NCBI RefSeq assembly: GCF_000314895.2
Contig: NZ_CM001773.1
Location: forward strand, 2,684,855 to 2,748,854
From: Providencia sneebia DSM 19967
Lineage (GTDB): Bacteria > Pseudomonadota > Gammaproteobacteria > Enterobacterales > Enterobacteriaceae
Direction: 5' to 3'
DNA: 64,000 bases
Below, piece after piece: positions 8,933 to 19,271 of the stretch (its first letter is position 1; every line of letters begins with the position of its first letter). A model generated the notes under the pieces. That model was not told where the DNA came from. It did no database searches and was given only the letters and a program-made list of their open reading frames with translations. Both the position numbers and the translations under genes were made by a program.

Positions 8933-11641
8933 ATGTACAAACAACCTTTGTTAAAAACAACGATACTGGCGCGTTTATTTTACCTCTTCATCCTGTTACT
9001 CATGGTGACGCTCTTTCTTTCACTATATAACTCCTATTCGTTATGGCGAAATAACCACCAAGCCATTTTAACCACCATGGCAAAACAGTTATCTTATCAA
9101 TTTGATGATTATCGCTACCAAGCGAATTCGCTATATAAATTAGCTAATGAAAAATCCGTTACACACCCTCCTGTGTCAGAGATCAATACGCTGCACTCAA
9201 CTTTAACAAAAATACGTCATGACGTTTCCTGGTTAAGCAGCTCCAATCAAACAATTGACAGCATTATATTTGGTAGTGACAAACCACAAAATATTATACT
9301 GGCGACTGAGCTGTCTGATTATATGGAAGTTGTTTGGGCTGATCGTAATGAATACAATTCAATGTATTTTCTTAATGGTTCTGATAACACACTCATTCTC
9401 GTTACAACACACTCTATTTTAAAACCAGAGCTACGCTATAAAGAAAGCTATCTCATCCTTTCCGCTGAAGAAAAACGCGCGGACATGCTTACCCAATCTA
9501 CATTACTAGATAAAAGAGAAGTCATCTCAAATGTGCAAAAAATACCGCAGGTAAATGACTATTTTTATACTTATCGATTAATGTTTAACTCACCAGGTCA
9601 ATTAACGAGTGTTATTTCTTTTGATGTCTCAATGGCGTCAATATTACCTGTAGGTTTAATAGGTACAAATTTTTCAATTGCACCACTCAGTAATGAACAT
9701 AATAACAATGTTGTTCTGCGTGATATGCACGTTGTTTTCTCACAAGCTATTCCAGGAAGTCATTATCAATTATTTTATAAATCTTCATTAAAAGACGTAG
9801 CCATTGGGATTATTGGTTACAATTTCTGGTTACTGATTTGCATGGTATTTGTTGTATTACTGGTATTTTTTACAAGTATATTTATTCGTAATCGGATTAT
9901 TTCCCCTAATATTGAGATGTTAAATGAATTAAAATTTAAAGATTCATTAAATAACGATCTTATCAATAATATTAATTACGGGATCTTAGTTTATGATTTT
10001 TCAAGCAATAAAAAGATATTAAGTAACAATCTTATAAACCCATTATTACCTTCAATGGAGCTATCTCATATCAAAGAAATGGCTATCCATAACCACGACA
10101 TGATCCAAGTCTCAATTGAAAATATTGTTTATGAAGTCATTTTAGTCAACGTCAGTATGAAGGAAGATACTTATCTATTTATTGTTATTGATAAAGATAA
10201 GGAAGCATTAGCACAAAAACGGCAAGAACTTGCTAATAAGGAATATCAAAGAATAATTCAGCTTAGAAAAATTATCTTTGAAAACATGCATAATGAAATT
10301 CATCCTCCTTTACTTGAAATGAGCAAATCGATTGAAACGCTGGAGCAATTATCAGAGCTAGAGCGACAAAATCGTATAAATGAAATTATTCTACAGCTAA
10401 GCTATATAAATCGTTGGTTTGACCATATTCATTTATTAAATAAGATTGAATTGTCAACACTGTCACTAAAAACAGAAAACGTTTCTATTGGTCATTTAGT
10501 GAGCCAGTTTTTAAAGCAAAATCTTCCGTTATTTAGACGTAAAGGGCTCTGTCTGTATTTCTACAATCAAGTAAATATTGATTCTTTATTTACAGTTAAT
10601 GCGGAATATCTCCATACCGTATTGCAACTGATATTAGAATATTCGATAGATACGACATCATTTGGAAAAATAGCGATAACGCTTAATTACCAGAATGATA
10701 AAAAAGAAATATCTATTGATATTAAAGATAGTGGTGCAGGCTTAACCTCGGAAGAGTTATTAAATATACAGCACCCTTTCTCAGGTAAAATACAGACTCC
10801 ATCTTCATTTACACGATCCGGCGTTACCTTCTATTTATGCCGTATGCTATGTAAAAAAATGGGCGGGAGATTTACCATCCATAGCAGTATCGCAATTGGT
10901 TCACATTATAAAATAACGCTGCCTATAGAATCGGCGACTATTGTAGATAATTATCCGCCATTATTAGAAGATATTAATATTCGCCTATCTCTCCATAATC
11001 TGGATGTTTCTCGGATAATTAAAAATACACTCACTCATTATGGTGCAAAACTCTTAGATTTAAATGAAAATTCTCACCACAATGACTGGGATTTATTAAT
11101 CACAGACAACGATGATAATGATTATAAAAATATTGTAAAAGTTTCAGGAAATATCATAAACATAAACAAAGTCACACCTCAGTACATTGAGGCTAATTAT
11201 AACTTTGCAAACGAGTTGATTGATGCTATTTCTTTACTGATTGAGAATTCAGAGCTTGAATATGAAAATTCACTTTCATCTCACTCTGTAACAGTCATAA
11301 ATGATGAAGACTTCTCAATGAACGATAAGTCATTAGAAAATATACTTCTAACTTATAGAAATACTCTATCTAAAAGCGATTATAAGGATTTGTTCATAAC
11401 AACAGTTCCGATGGATATTAATAAACTGTATAATAGCGAAAGTGTTGAGGATTTGACCGAACTGAAAAACACAGCACATCGTCTAAAAGGAGTTTTTGCT
11501 ATGTTGGATTTTAAGTTCCTACATAAGATATGTGAAAATTTGGAGCTTTACATAGCTGAAGAAAACAGCATAAAAATAAGTGATAGCATTAGGAAACTGG
11601 ATATTTCAGTAAAAAAACTAATGCCAGAAGGTAACCTATAA
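8933..11641 (+). CDS. rcsD: Phosphotransfer protein RcsD
   Basis: 902 residues (E. coli RcsD 890). Membrane helices at about 13-35 and 297-320 flank a periplasmic domain; then a degenerate histidine-kinase-like region without a usable phospho-acceptor (ENMHNEIHPPLLEM), an ATPase-like part (DIKDSGAGLTSEELL), and a C-terminal HPt domain with the phospho-accepting His849 in TAHRLKG. RcsD passes phosphate from RcsC to RcsB in the envelope-stress phosphorelay. rcsB starts one base after its stop, so the two are co-transcribed. Start ATG is at the beginning of the open frame and followed by a typical signal-anchor. Confidence 0.95.
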   Translation: MYKQPLLKTTILARLFYLFILLLMVTLFLSLYNSYSLWRNNHQAILTTMAKQLSYQFDDYRYQANSLYKLANEKSVTHPPVSEINTLHSTLTKIRHDVSWLSSSNQTIDSIIFGSDKPQNIILATELSDYMEVVWADRNEYNSMYFLNGSDNTLILVTTHSILKPELRYKESYLILSAEEKRADMLTQSTLLDKREVISNVQKIPQVNDYFYTYRLMFNSPGQLTSVISFDVSMASILPVGLIGTNFSIAPLSNEHNNNVVLRDMHVVFSQAIPGSHYQLFYKSSLKDVAIGIIGYNFWLLICMVFVVLLVFFTSIFIRNRIISPNIEMLNELKFKDSLNNDLINNINYGILVYDFSSNKKILSNNLINPLLPSMELSHIKEMAIHNHDMIQVSIENIVYEVILVNVSMKEDTYLFIVIDKDKEALAQKRQELANKEYQRIIQLRKIIFENMHNEIHPPLLEMSKSIETLEQLSELERQNRINEIILQLSYINRWFDHIHLLNKIELSTLSLKTENVSIGHLVSQFLKQNLPLFRRKGLCLYFYNQVNIDSLFTVNAEYLHTVLQLILEYSIDTTSFGKIAITLNYQNDKKEISIDIKDSGAGLTSEELLNIQHPFSGKIQTPSSFTRSGVTFYLCRMLCKKMGGRFTIHSSIAIGSHYKITLPIESATIVDNYPPLLEDINIRLSLHNLDVSRIIKNTLTHYGAKLLDLNENSHHNDWDLLITDNDDNDYKNIVKVSGNIININKVTPQYIEANYNFANELIDAISLLIENSELEYENSLSSHSVTVINDEDFSMNDKSLENILLTYRNTLSKSDYKDLFITTVPMDINKLYNSESVEDLTELKNTAHRLKGVFAMLDFKFLHKICENLELYIAEENSIKISDSIRKLDISVKKLMPEGNL

Positions 11642-11642
11642 T

Positions 11643-12305
11643 ATGAATAACCTAAATGTCATTGTTGCCGATGACCATCCTATTGTTCTTTTCGGTATTA
11701 GAAAGTCACTCGAACAGATTGAATGGGTTAATATCGTTGGTGAATTTGAAGACTCAACATCATTGATTAATAACCTAACCCGTTTAAATGCAGATGTTTT
11801 AGTGACTGACCTCTCTATGCCTGGAGATAAATATGGTGATGGTATTACGTTAATCAAATATATTAAACGTCATTACCCAGATTTATCTGTTATCGTTCTA
11901 ACAATGAACAATAATCCAGCAATTTTAAGTGCTATTTTGGAATTAGATATTGAAGGAATTGTTCTAAAACAAGGTGCTCCTGCTGATTTACCAAAAGCAT
12001 TAGCTGCATTACAAAAAGGTAAGAAGTTTACACCTGAGAGTGTCACTAATTTACTTGCAAAAGTGAATGCAAGTGGTTATGGCGATAAGCGCTTATCACC
12101 AAAAGAGAGTGAAGTGTTACGCCTATTTGCTGAAGGTTTTCTCGTCACCGAAATTGCTAAAAAATTAAACCGTAGTATTAAAACCATAAGTAGCCAAAAA
12201 AAGTCTGCTATGTTAAAGCTTGGCGTTGATAATGATATTGCGCTACTTAACTATTTATCTTCTGTCAGTATCAATACTCCAGCGCCTGATAAAGATAAAC
12301 AGTAA
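11643..12305 (+). CDS. rcsB: Response regulator RcsB
   Basis: 220 residues. Receiver domain with acidic pocket ADDHP (residues 9-13) and phospho-acceptor Asp56 in LVTDLSMPG; C-terminal LuxR/FixJ helix-turn-helix (LSPKESEVLRLFAEGFLVTEIAKKLNRSIKTISSQ split over about 148-185). It receives phosphate from RcsD and controls capsule, motility and division genes, alone or with RcsA and other partners. It follows rcsD by one base and is closed by a strong hairpin at 12316. The C-terminal few residues (PAPDKDKQ) differ from E. coli, as expected for a tail. Confidence 0.97.
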   Translation: MNNLNVIVADDHPIVLFGIRKSLEQIEWVNIVGEFEDSTSLINNLTRLNADVLVTDLSMPGDKYGDGITLIKYIKRHYPDLSVIVLTMNNNPAILSAILELDIEGIVLKQGAPADLPKALAALQKGKKFTPESVTNLLAKVNASGYGDKRLSPKESEVLRLFAEGFLVTEIAKKLNRSIKTISSQKKSAMLKLGVDNDIALLNYLSSVSINTPAPDKDKQ

Positions 12306-12315
12306 CTTTAATACA

Positions 12316-12345
12316 GATAAAACCCGTTTAGTGGCGGGTTTTATC
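12316..12345. terminator. Terminator between convergent rcsB and rcsC
   Basis: Perfect 11-bp stem GATAAAACCCG (12316-12326) / CGGGTTTTATC (12335-12345) with an 8-base loop, 10 bases after rcsB. The T-rich right arm makes it work for rcsB; symmetry allows use by rcsC too. Confidence 0.85.
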
Positions 12346-12389
12346 TAATCTAAAGTCACTTTGTTCACTTCAATGTTATATTGAAAAAA

Positions 12390-15227
12390 TTAATGGCAGT
12401 ATTTTAATAAAGTCTCTTTTAATACATTAATCTTCGTTGGTTTTGATAAACAATCATCCATACCAGCATCAATACAACGTTGCTTCTCTTCTGCCATTGC
12501 ATTCGCAGTTAACGCAATAATCGGCAATGTATACCCTGTTTTACGTAAAGCTCTCGCCAGCTCGTAACCATCCATATTAGGCATATTGACATCTGATAAA
12601 ACAATATCAATTTCATGTTCTTCAATATATTTTAATGCATCTAAACCATCTATAGCAGTGCAAACTTTAAATCCAATATTCGAGATCTGCTCGCTGAGCA
12701 ATAATCTATTGATAGGGTGATCATCAACAATAAGAACTCGGTGTGAACCTAAAGCGCTGTTGTCTGCTGACTGTTCAACTTGATGACTTTCCTCTTTCAA
12801 TGATGGCTCTTGTTCTTGCATCATTTTTGAAATTATTTTATCAATAATTATAGGTAGTTTTTCATTTTGGTAAGTATTAAATAGCCATTTATTAGGCGCT
12901 ATTTCTTTTAAGTCACCTACATATAAACCATTTAAAACTATTTCTTTCTGTGCATTTATTTCACTTATTTCATTATTATCAGTAATGAGCAAATCATACT
13001 TTTTATTTTTCACCACAGTTTTACTAGAAAAAGCATCAAAATGTTGGTGACGAAGTAATCGAACTAAAAAATTTGCCAAGAAACTATTTTGGCAAATAAT
13101 TGCAATTTTGTAGTGACTTCTATACTCCGGTATATTTTTTGTAATATATTTTTGATCATATAACGGTATTCGAATAATAAATGAACTGCCTAATCCACTC
13201 TGTGAACTAACTTCAATATCTCCATCCATTAAATTAATTAGCTTTTCACAAATAGCCAAACCTAAGCCAGTACCTTTATGTCCAATATTATTTTGATCAT
13301 AGACTTGGAAAAATGGGTCAAATAACTTTAATATAACAGGCTCTGTCATACCAATACCTGAATCTCTAATCTCAATTTTTAGATAATTTCCATCGCTCCA
13401 AACATAGAATAGTACAAAACCTGAATCGGTAAACTTGATACTGTTATTCACTATATTAGATATTACTTGCTGTAATCTAACAGAATCACTAAGTAATAAA
13501 TCCGGCACATCAGGTTCAATGCACGAATAAACAGAAATTTGTTTTTTCGCAAATAAAGGTAAATAGTTTTCTAATACGAAAGAGAATACATCACGACAGT
13601 TAAAGAGCTTATTTTCAATTTTTAATTGCTCAGATTCAATTTTAGAAAAATCAAGTATATCGCTAATAATCTGTAACAGTAATGAAGATGAATTATCCAT
13701 TGTGTTAACTAAACGATTCGCTTTTTCTGATAGCTCAGTTCCTTGTAATAACTCAATATTACCAATAATTCCATAAAGTGGCGTTCTAAGTTCATGGCTG
13801 ACTGTCGCTAAGAACATTGATTTCGCCTGATTCGCTTGTTCAGCAGCATCAGCAACGTCCTGTAATGATTTTTCCATTTGAACTCGAGTACTAATATCAA
13901 TGAGAACACAAATAGCAACATCTTCATTTTGATAGCGAGAATTCACAAAGCTAATTTGTAAGTGTGTACTATTGCTGGTGACAACATCAATATATTGACT
14001 CGATTTTTGACGAATGATAGTTAATATTCTTTGCTTATCATCTTCACTCAATAAACGAAAATAATTATGCGCTAATTCATTGCTGAGAATATTTCCACCA
14101 TCACTCAGTCTTAAAATAATAATTCCAACAGGGGCTGATGCGACTATCTTATGATTAAATTGCTCATGCTCTTCTAAGCGAATAGCTGTATTCGCCGCAG
14201 GAACTAACATTTTTCTCTCTAAAAACCAAATGAGAAAAAAAATCAGGCACCCAGTAAATATATTAATCATTGCACCATAAAATAACGGCGCTTTCAGCCC
14301 GGCAAGTATTTCACTGATAGGTGCGGTATAAAACAATGTCATTGATGATGGTGCTAAACGTTTTTTGAAAATTAATTTTGAATAATCAGAACTAAAACCA
14401 AAAAAACTGTGATCTGAAATAGAAAGTAAATTAGAACTTCTTATATCAGCATTCGCTGGATAATATAAAACAGGATGATTACTCGGCGTCGTGATAAATA
14501 TTTCAATATCTTCAATATGGTGCGGATTGAATTGACTTAATTTAATAGATCGTTCTAACCCAATATAACCTGCAATGATATTGCCATGGTAAGTCGGTTG
14601 CAGAAGATAAATTTGCCCAGAATCAGGTTGAGCACTATGTACAATGGTATACAAGTTACGCTTATGCTGGTTTAATTTCAGACTGGAGTAATAGCGTGCA
14701 CTTTCATACGCTGTCTTTTTGAGTATTTCTATATCTGAAACAGTTGTGCGAATAGGAAAATCTATCATGCAATAACTTTTACTACCTATGATAAAAACAT
14801 GATTTAAACCTTGTGGTGCTGCAATACTGTCTTTCCAAAAATAAATTAATTGCTCGAATGCATTACGATAATATTTTGTTTTCTCTTTAAAATGCTCGCA
14901 GTCTGAACCTGGTAATAATGAATAAAATGAAAAGGATACATCTGTTGGTAATAGCGGATAATTAGGTTGTTCTAATAATTTATCTCTATGTTGTTCCGTC
15001 ATAGATTGAATTGAATTTAAGGTTTCTCCCGTTTGTACAATAAAACTTTGTATCGTTTCAAAGCCCGAATAAAAATGTTGGCGAATATCCGATTTGCTTT
15101 CATTAAATTGTGCATAAAGAATAAATAATGTGATAAAGGCACCCATTCCCCATAGCATCAAGCCGAGGATACGGAATAAATAACGAGATAATCTTAATGA
15201 TGTTCTAAATGACGGTAAGTATCTCAA
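12390..15227 (-). CDS. rcsC: Hybrid sensor kinase RcsC
   Basis: 945 residues (E. coli 949). Two membrane helices (about 18-40 and 315-335) bound a periplasmic sensor; a PAS-like region (about 355-450) precedes the kinase core with phospho-accepting His478 in ATVSHELRTPLYG, N and G boxes (NIVNNSIKF, GHKGTGLGLAICEKL), and a C-terminal receiver domain with Asp879 in VLSDVNMPNMDGYE. It autophosphorylates and sends phosphate via its own receiver to RcsD His849 and RcsB Asp56. Convergent to rcsDB, as in other enterobacteria, and downstream of gyrA on the same strand but with its own gap of 136 bases and a gyrA terminator. Confidence 0.96.
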   Translation of the reverse strand: MRYLPSFRTSLRLSRYLFRILGLMLWGMGAFITLFILYAQFNESKSDIRQHFYSGFETIQSFIVQTGETLNSIQSMTEQHRDKLLEQPNYPLLPTDVSFSFYSLLPGSDCEHFKEKTKYYRNAFEQLIYFWKDSIAAPQGLNHVFIIGSKSYCMIDFPIRTTVSDIEILKKTAYESARYYSSLKLNQHKRNLYTIVHSAQPDSGQIYLLQPTYHGNIIAGYIGLERSIKLSQFNPHHIEDIEIFITTPSNHPVLYYPANADIRSSNLLSISDHSFFGFSSDYSKLIFKKRLAPSSMTLFYTAPISEILAGLKAPLFYGAMINIFTGCLIFFLIWFLERKMLVPAANTAIRLEEHEQFNHKIVASAPVGIIILRLSDGGNILSNELAHNYFRLLSEDDKQRILTIIRQKSSQYIDVVTSNSTHLQISFVNSRYQNEDVAICVLIDISTRVQMEKSLQDVADAAEQANQAKSMFLATVSHELRTPLYGIIGNIELLQGTELSEKANRLVNTMDNSSSLLLQIISDILDFSKIESEQLKIENKLFNCRDVFSFVLENYLPLFAKKQISVYSCIEPDVPDLLLSDSVRLQQVISNIVNNSIKFTDSGFVLFYVWSDGNYLKIEIRDSGIGMTEPVILKLFDPFFQVYDQNNIGHKGTGLGLAICEKLINLMDGDIEVSSQSGLGSSFIIRIPLYDQKYITKNIPEYRSHYKIAIICQNSFLANFLVRLLRHQHFDAFSSKTVVKNKKYDLLITDNNEISEINAQKEIVLNGLYVGDLKEIAPNKWLFNTYQNEKLPIIIDKIISKMMQEQEPSLKEESHQVEQSADNSALGSHRVLIVDDHPINRLLLSEQISNIGFKVCTAIDGLDALKYIEEHEIDIVLSDVNMPNMDGYELARALRKTGYTLPIIALTANAMAEEKQRCIDAGMDDCLSKPTKINVLKETLLKYCH

Positions 15228-15319
15228 ACTTTATCCTATACATTCTATATAACTGATATGAGTATACTAGATACTATAGATGAAAAGCGATTAATTCTCA
15301 GTGAGCAATCTGTAAAACA

Positions 15320-15341
15320 AAACGGGCGAAAACGCCCGTTT
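15320..15341 (-). terminator. Terminator of gyrA
   Basis: AAACGGGCG (15320-15328), AAAA loop, CGCCCGTTT (15333-15341). On the minus strand it ends in TTTTGTTTT, 22 bases beyond the gyrA stop. Confidence 0.85.
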
Positions 15342-15363
15342 ATAAAAAGAATAAAAAGTGGGT

Positions 15364-17970
15364 TTATTCTTCAGTATCGATATCAGAATCCGTTGGTATA
15401 TTATCTACATCATTGTTTTCATCATCAGAATTTTCATCATCTTCTGTTTCAGCAACACGTTGTAGACCAACAACTTTTTCATCTTCAGCAGTTCTAATTA
15501 AAGTCACGCCTTGAGTATTCCGCCCAACAACACTCACTTCAGAAACGCGTGTACGCACTAATGTACCCGCATCCGTGATCATCATGATTTGGTCAGTTTC
15601 GTCTACTTGAATAGCACCAACAACATGGCCATTACGTTCACTGACCTTAATCGAAATAACACCCTGAGTTGCGCGAGATTTCGTCGGATATTCTTGTTCA
15701 GCAGTACGCTTACCATAACCATTTTCAGTTACGGTTAAGATGTTCCCTTCACCACGAGGAATAATTAATGATACAACTTTATCATCTTCCATCAGGCGAA
15801 TACCACGAACACCCGTCGCAGTACGACCCATTGCACGAACAGCATCTTCTTGGAAACGTACAACTTTGCCTTGTGCAGAGAACAACATGACTTCATTCGT
15901 ACCATCTGTTAAGTCAACACCGATCAATTCATCGCCTTCATTTAAGTTAACGGCAATAATACCCGCACTTCTTGGACGGCTGAAATCTTGTAAAGGTGTT
16001 TTCTTCACTGTACCGCTGGCTGTCGCCATGAAGACAAAGTAACCTTCTTCATAATCGCGAACAGGTAAAATAGCAGTGATACGTTCATCTTGCTCTAGTG
16101 GTAACAAATTGACAATTGGACGACCACGCGCACCGCGACTTGCTTCCGGTAATTGATAAACCTTCATCCAGTAGAGACGACCACGGCTTGAGAAACACAA
16201 AATTGTATCATGTGTGTTCGCGACTAATAATCGCTCAATAAAGTCTTCTTCTTTTATACGTGCAGCCGATTTACCTTTACCGCCACGACGCTGTGCTTCG
16301 TAATCAGTTAATGGCTGATATTTTACATAACCTTGGTGAGATAAGGTAACAACCACATCTTCTTGGCTAATTAAATCTTCAATATTAATATCAGCTGTAT
16401 TTTCAGTAATTTCCGTACGACGTGCATCACCATAAACATCACGGATAACCACTAGCTCTTCACGAATAACTTCCATTAAACGCTCAGGGCTACGCAGAAT
16501 AAACAGTAATTCTTCTATTTGTTTAAGAAGTTCACGATATTCATCCAGCAGTTTTTCGTGTTCAAGACCCGTTAATTTTTGTAGGCGTAAATCCAAAATA
16601 GCTTGTGCTTGCTGCTCTGTTAGGAAATATTTTCCATCATGAACACCAAATGATTCTTCTAACCATTCTGGGCGCGCGGCATCATCACCGGCACGCTCAA
16701 GCATCGCCGCAACATTGCCTAAATCCCATGGGCGTGAAATTAAACCAGCTTTTGCTTCTGCAGGAGTAGGCGCTTGACGGATCAATTCAATAATTGGATC
16801 AATGTTTGCTAAGGCAACCGCTAAAGCTTCAAGGATATGAGCGCGATCACGGGCTTTACGTAATTCAAAAATAGTACGGCGAGTCACAACTTCACGGCGG
16901 TGTCGTACAAACGCTGAAATAATATCTTTTAAGTTTAAAATTTTAGGCTGGCCATTTTGCAACGCCACCATATTAATCCCAAAAGAAACTTGAAGCTGTG
17001 TTAATGAATAAAGATTATTTAGGACAACTTCACCAACCGCATCACGTTTAATTTCAATAACAATGCGCATACCATCTTTATCTGACTCATCACGCAGTGC
17101 ACTGATACCTTCAACACGTTTTTCTTTGACTAACTCAGCAATTTTTTCAATTAAACGTGCTTTGTTAACTTGATAAGGAATTTCATGCACAATAATGGTT
17201 TCGCGACCATTTTTCTCGTCAACTTCAACCTCAGCGCGAGCACGAATATAAATTTTTCCGCGTCCCGTGCGGTATGCATCAATAATCCCACGGCGGCCAT
17301 TAATGATAGCAGCTGTCGGGAAATCAGGTCCCGGAATGTGCTCCATCAAGCCTTCAACACTGATATCTTCATCATCAATATAAGCTAGGCAACCATTGAT
17401 TATTTCTCCTATATTGTGAGGAGGTATATTGGTTGCCATTCCGACAGCAATACCTGAAGATCCATTCACCAAAAGGTTTGGAATTCTCGTCGGCATGACC
17501 TCAGGAATTAGTTCAGTACCATCATAGTTCGGGACATAATCAACCGTATCTTTTTCAAGATCCGCTAATATTTCATTCGAAATTTTCGCCATACGGATTT
17601 CCGTATAACGCATCGCAGCTGCAGAGTCTCCGTCAACGGAACCAAAGTTTCCCTGACCATCTATCAGCATATAGCGCATGGAAAAAGGCTGTGCTAGACG
17701 AACAATTGTCTCATAAACAGCACTGTCACCATGTGGGTGATATTTACCGATAACGTCCCCGACTATACGGGCAGATTTTTTATAGGGTTTATTCCAATCA
17801 TTTCCCAGAACATGCATCGCGAATAAAACTCTACGGTGTACTGGCTTCAGCCCATCTCGAACATCTGGAAGCGCGCGCCCGACAATAACTGACATCGCGT
17901 AATCCAAATACGAACTTTTGAGTTCTTCTTCGATATTGACCGGGGTGATTTCTCTGGCAATCTCGCTCAT
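15364..17970 (-). CDS. gyrA: DNA gyrase subunit A
   Basis: 868 residues from the ATG at 17970 ([19 protein letters not shown]), which matches E. coli numbering exactly and has GAGGGA upstream; the ATG 18 bases earlier is not used. The catalytic Tyr122 is in MRYTEIR. The quinolone region reads [12 protein letters not shown], i.e. Ser83 (wild type) and Glu87 where E. coli has Asp; Glu87 is natural in the Proteus group. The GyrA box QRRGGKGK opens the C-terminal beta-pinwheel, which ends in a very acidic tail ([14 protein letters not shown]...). With GyrB it introduces negative supercoils. Monocistronic, divergent from ubiG. Confidence 0.97.
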   Translation of the reverse strand: MSEIAREITPVNIEEELKSSYLDYAMSVIVGRALPDVRDGLKPVHRRVLFAMHVLGNDWNKPYKKSARIVGDVIGKYHPHGDSAVYETIVRLAQPFSMRYMLIDGQGNFGSVDGDSAAAMRYTEIRMAKISNEILADLEKDTVDYVPNYDGTELIPEVMPTRIPNLLVNGSSGIAVGMATNIPPHNIGEIINGCLAYIDDEDISVEGLMEHIPGPDFPTAAIINGRRGIIDAYRTGRGKIYIRARAEVEVDEKNGRETIIVHEIPYQVNKARLIEKIAELVKEKRVEGISALRDESDKDGMRIVIEIKRDAVGEVVLNNLYSLTQLQVSFGINMVALQNGQPKILNLKDIISAFVRHRREVVTRRTIFELRKARDRAHILEALAVALANIDPIIELIRQAPTPAEAKAGLISRPWDLGNVAAMLERAGDDAARPEWLEESFGVHDGKYFLTEQQAQAILDLRLQKLTGLEHEKLLDEYRELLKQIEELLFILRSPERLMEVIREELVVIRDVYGDARRTEITENTADINIEDLISQEDVVVTLSHQGYVKYQPLTDYEAQRRGGKGKSAARIKEEDFIERLLVANTHDTILCFSSRGRLYWMKVYQLPEASRGARGRPIVNLLPLEQDERITAILPVRDYEEGYFVFMATASGTVKKTPLQDFSRPRSAGIIAVNLNEGDELIGVDLTDGTNEVMLFSAQGKVVRFQEDAVRAMGRTATGVRGIRLMEDDKVVSLIIPRGEGNILTVTENGYGKRTAEQEYPTKSRATQGVISIKVSERNGHVVGAIQVDETDQIMMITDAGTLVRTRVSEVSVVGRNTQGVTLIRTAEDEKVVGLQRVAETEDDENSDDENNDVDNIPTDSDIDTEE

Positions 17971-18214
17971 GGAACCACTGTCCCTCATAACTTCAGATTC
18001 AAAGGTTTAGAACTATACCACATTTCGTCAATTTAATAAAAAAAATGAGAAGTGGGTATTTGTCTTTCAAGCGATGTATAATAGCCGAAAAATGTCTTTA
18101 TGTGTCCGTAAGCTTTGAGTTTATTATCCAAAAATTGCAAATTGCATACTTTATGTGCACAAATGATGATAAATAACAATTTCGGGCATTTGTTTAGAAA
18201 CAGGAGCTACATCC

Positions 18215-18937
18215 ATGAACGATACTTCTGCCCCCACTTATCAAAATGTCGATAAGCAGGAAATCGAAAAATTCGAAGCCATTGCCTCTCGCTGGTGGGA
18301 TTTAGAAGGTGAATTTGCACCTCTTCATCGTATCAATCCCTTACGCTTGGGTTATATCATGCAACGTGTTGATGGTTTATTCGGGAAAAAAGTTTTAGAT
18401 GTCGGATGTGGTGGTGGTATTTTGTCCGAAAGCATGGCCCGAGAAGGTGCAGAAGTCACGGGACTTGATATGGGCGCAGATCCGCTAATGGTCGCTCGCC
18501 TGCATTCCCTTGAATCAGGCATTCCTGTTGATTATGTACAAGAAACAGTCGAGCAGCATGCTGATAAATTTCCTCAGACCTATGATGTGGTCACCTGTAT
18601 GGAAATGTTAGAACATGTTCCTGATCCGCAATCCGTTGTTCATGCTTGTGCAAAATTAGTCAAACCTGGTGGTCATGTTATTTTTTCTACCATTAATCGA
18701 AATAAAAAAGCATGGCTAATGGCTGTCGTCGGTGCTGAATATATTCTAAAAATGGTGCCTAAAGGTACCCATGATGCGAAAAAATTTATTCGCCCCTCAG
18801 AATTGATTAGTTGGGTTGATGAAACTCAATTAAAAGATAAACATATTATTGGGTTACACCTAAATATCTTAAAAGATAAATTCTATTTGGGACCCAATGT
18901 TGACGTGAACTATATGCTACATACTGTAAGCGAATAA
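18215..18937 (+). CDS. ubiG: Ubiquinone biosynthesis O-methyltransferase UbiG
   Basis: 240 residues, class I SAM-dependent methyltransferase. The glycine-rich SAM loop [13 protein letters not shown] lies at residues 60-72; [11 protein letters not shown] and [14 protein letters not shown] are later family motifs, and the N-terminal [19 protein letters not shown] is diagnostic of UbiG. It performs both O-methylations of ubiquinone synthesis (after C5 and C6 hydroxylation). A good ribosome binding site (CAGGAG) precedes the ATG. Next to gyrA in divergent orientation, as in E. coli. Confidence 0.96.
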   Translation: MNDTSAPTYQNVDKQEIEKFEAIASRWWDLEGEFAPLHRINPLRLGYIMQRVDGLFGKKVLDVGCGGGILSESMAREGAEVTGLDMGADPLMVARLHSLESGIPVDYVQETVEQHADKFPQTYDVVTCMEMLEHVPDPQSVVHACAKLVKPGGHVIFSTINRNKKAWLMAVVGAEYILKMVPKGTHDAKKFIRPSELISWVDETQLKDKHIIGLHLNILKDKFYLGPNVDVNYMLHTVSE

Positions 18938-19066
18938 ATAGCAAGCGTTACGTTTAAGAAAACAGCAAACAACCCATTTTTACAAAATTAATTTTTATCA
19001 CCATGTCGTTAGCCTAATCTAACCGAATTCCTTTTATGATGCAGCTTAACGACATGATAACTTTTT

Positions 19067-19087
19067 TTATCCATAATGTTATCCACA
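19067..19087 (+). promoter_or_regulatory. Tandem DnaA boxes upstream of nrdAB
   Basis: TTATCCACA (19079-19087) matches the DnaA consensus TTATNCACA exactly; TTATCCATA (19067-19075) differs at one position. E. coli nrdAB is known to be controlled by DnaA at two boxes upstream of its promoter, coupling dNTP supply to replication; the arrangement here is the same. Confidence 0.75.
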
Positions 19088-19156
19088 GAAGCCTCAGATC
19101 TTGTACACTTGTAAAAACTGTGTTCAAACATTATCTTGTTAGTGTAAAATCAACAA

Positions 19157-19174
19157 ACCACTACATATAGTATA
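19157..19174. promoter_or_regulatory. NrdR-like box
   Basis: CACTACATATAGTA (19159-19172) is a near-palindrome close to the NrdR consensus (acaCtATATATaGtgt). NrdR represses reductase operons, normally through two such boxes; a second, about 31 bases upstream (CATTATCTTGTTAGTG), has wrong spacing between half sites, so only one is called. Confidence 0.5.
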
Positions 19175-19271
19175 AAGTCCCAACTAGCACCACAAGAGTC
19201 TCATAGAGTAATCTATGGGCTTTTTTACGTTAGTATGTACTATTTGTAAGATAACCAAGGTGTACTTGCTC

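Larger units (their letters stand above)
18938..19271. other. nrdA control region
   Basis: 334 bases between ubiG and nrdA. It contains two DnaA-type boxes and an NrdR-like box (annotated separately). No clear terminator for ubiG is visible. The first in-frame ATG for nrdA (19215) lies in this region and was rejected in favour of 19272. Confidence 0.6.

Noticed and set aside
15258..15497. Forward ORF of 79 codons at the gyrA 3' end
   Set aside because: It runs across the gyrA terminator and the gyrA acidic tail in antisense; its His/Gln-rich end is the mirror of Asp/Glu codons.
19125..19144. Second NrdR box upstream of the first
   Set aside because: The half sites CATTA and TAGTG are two bases too far apart for the NrdR consensus.
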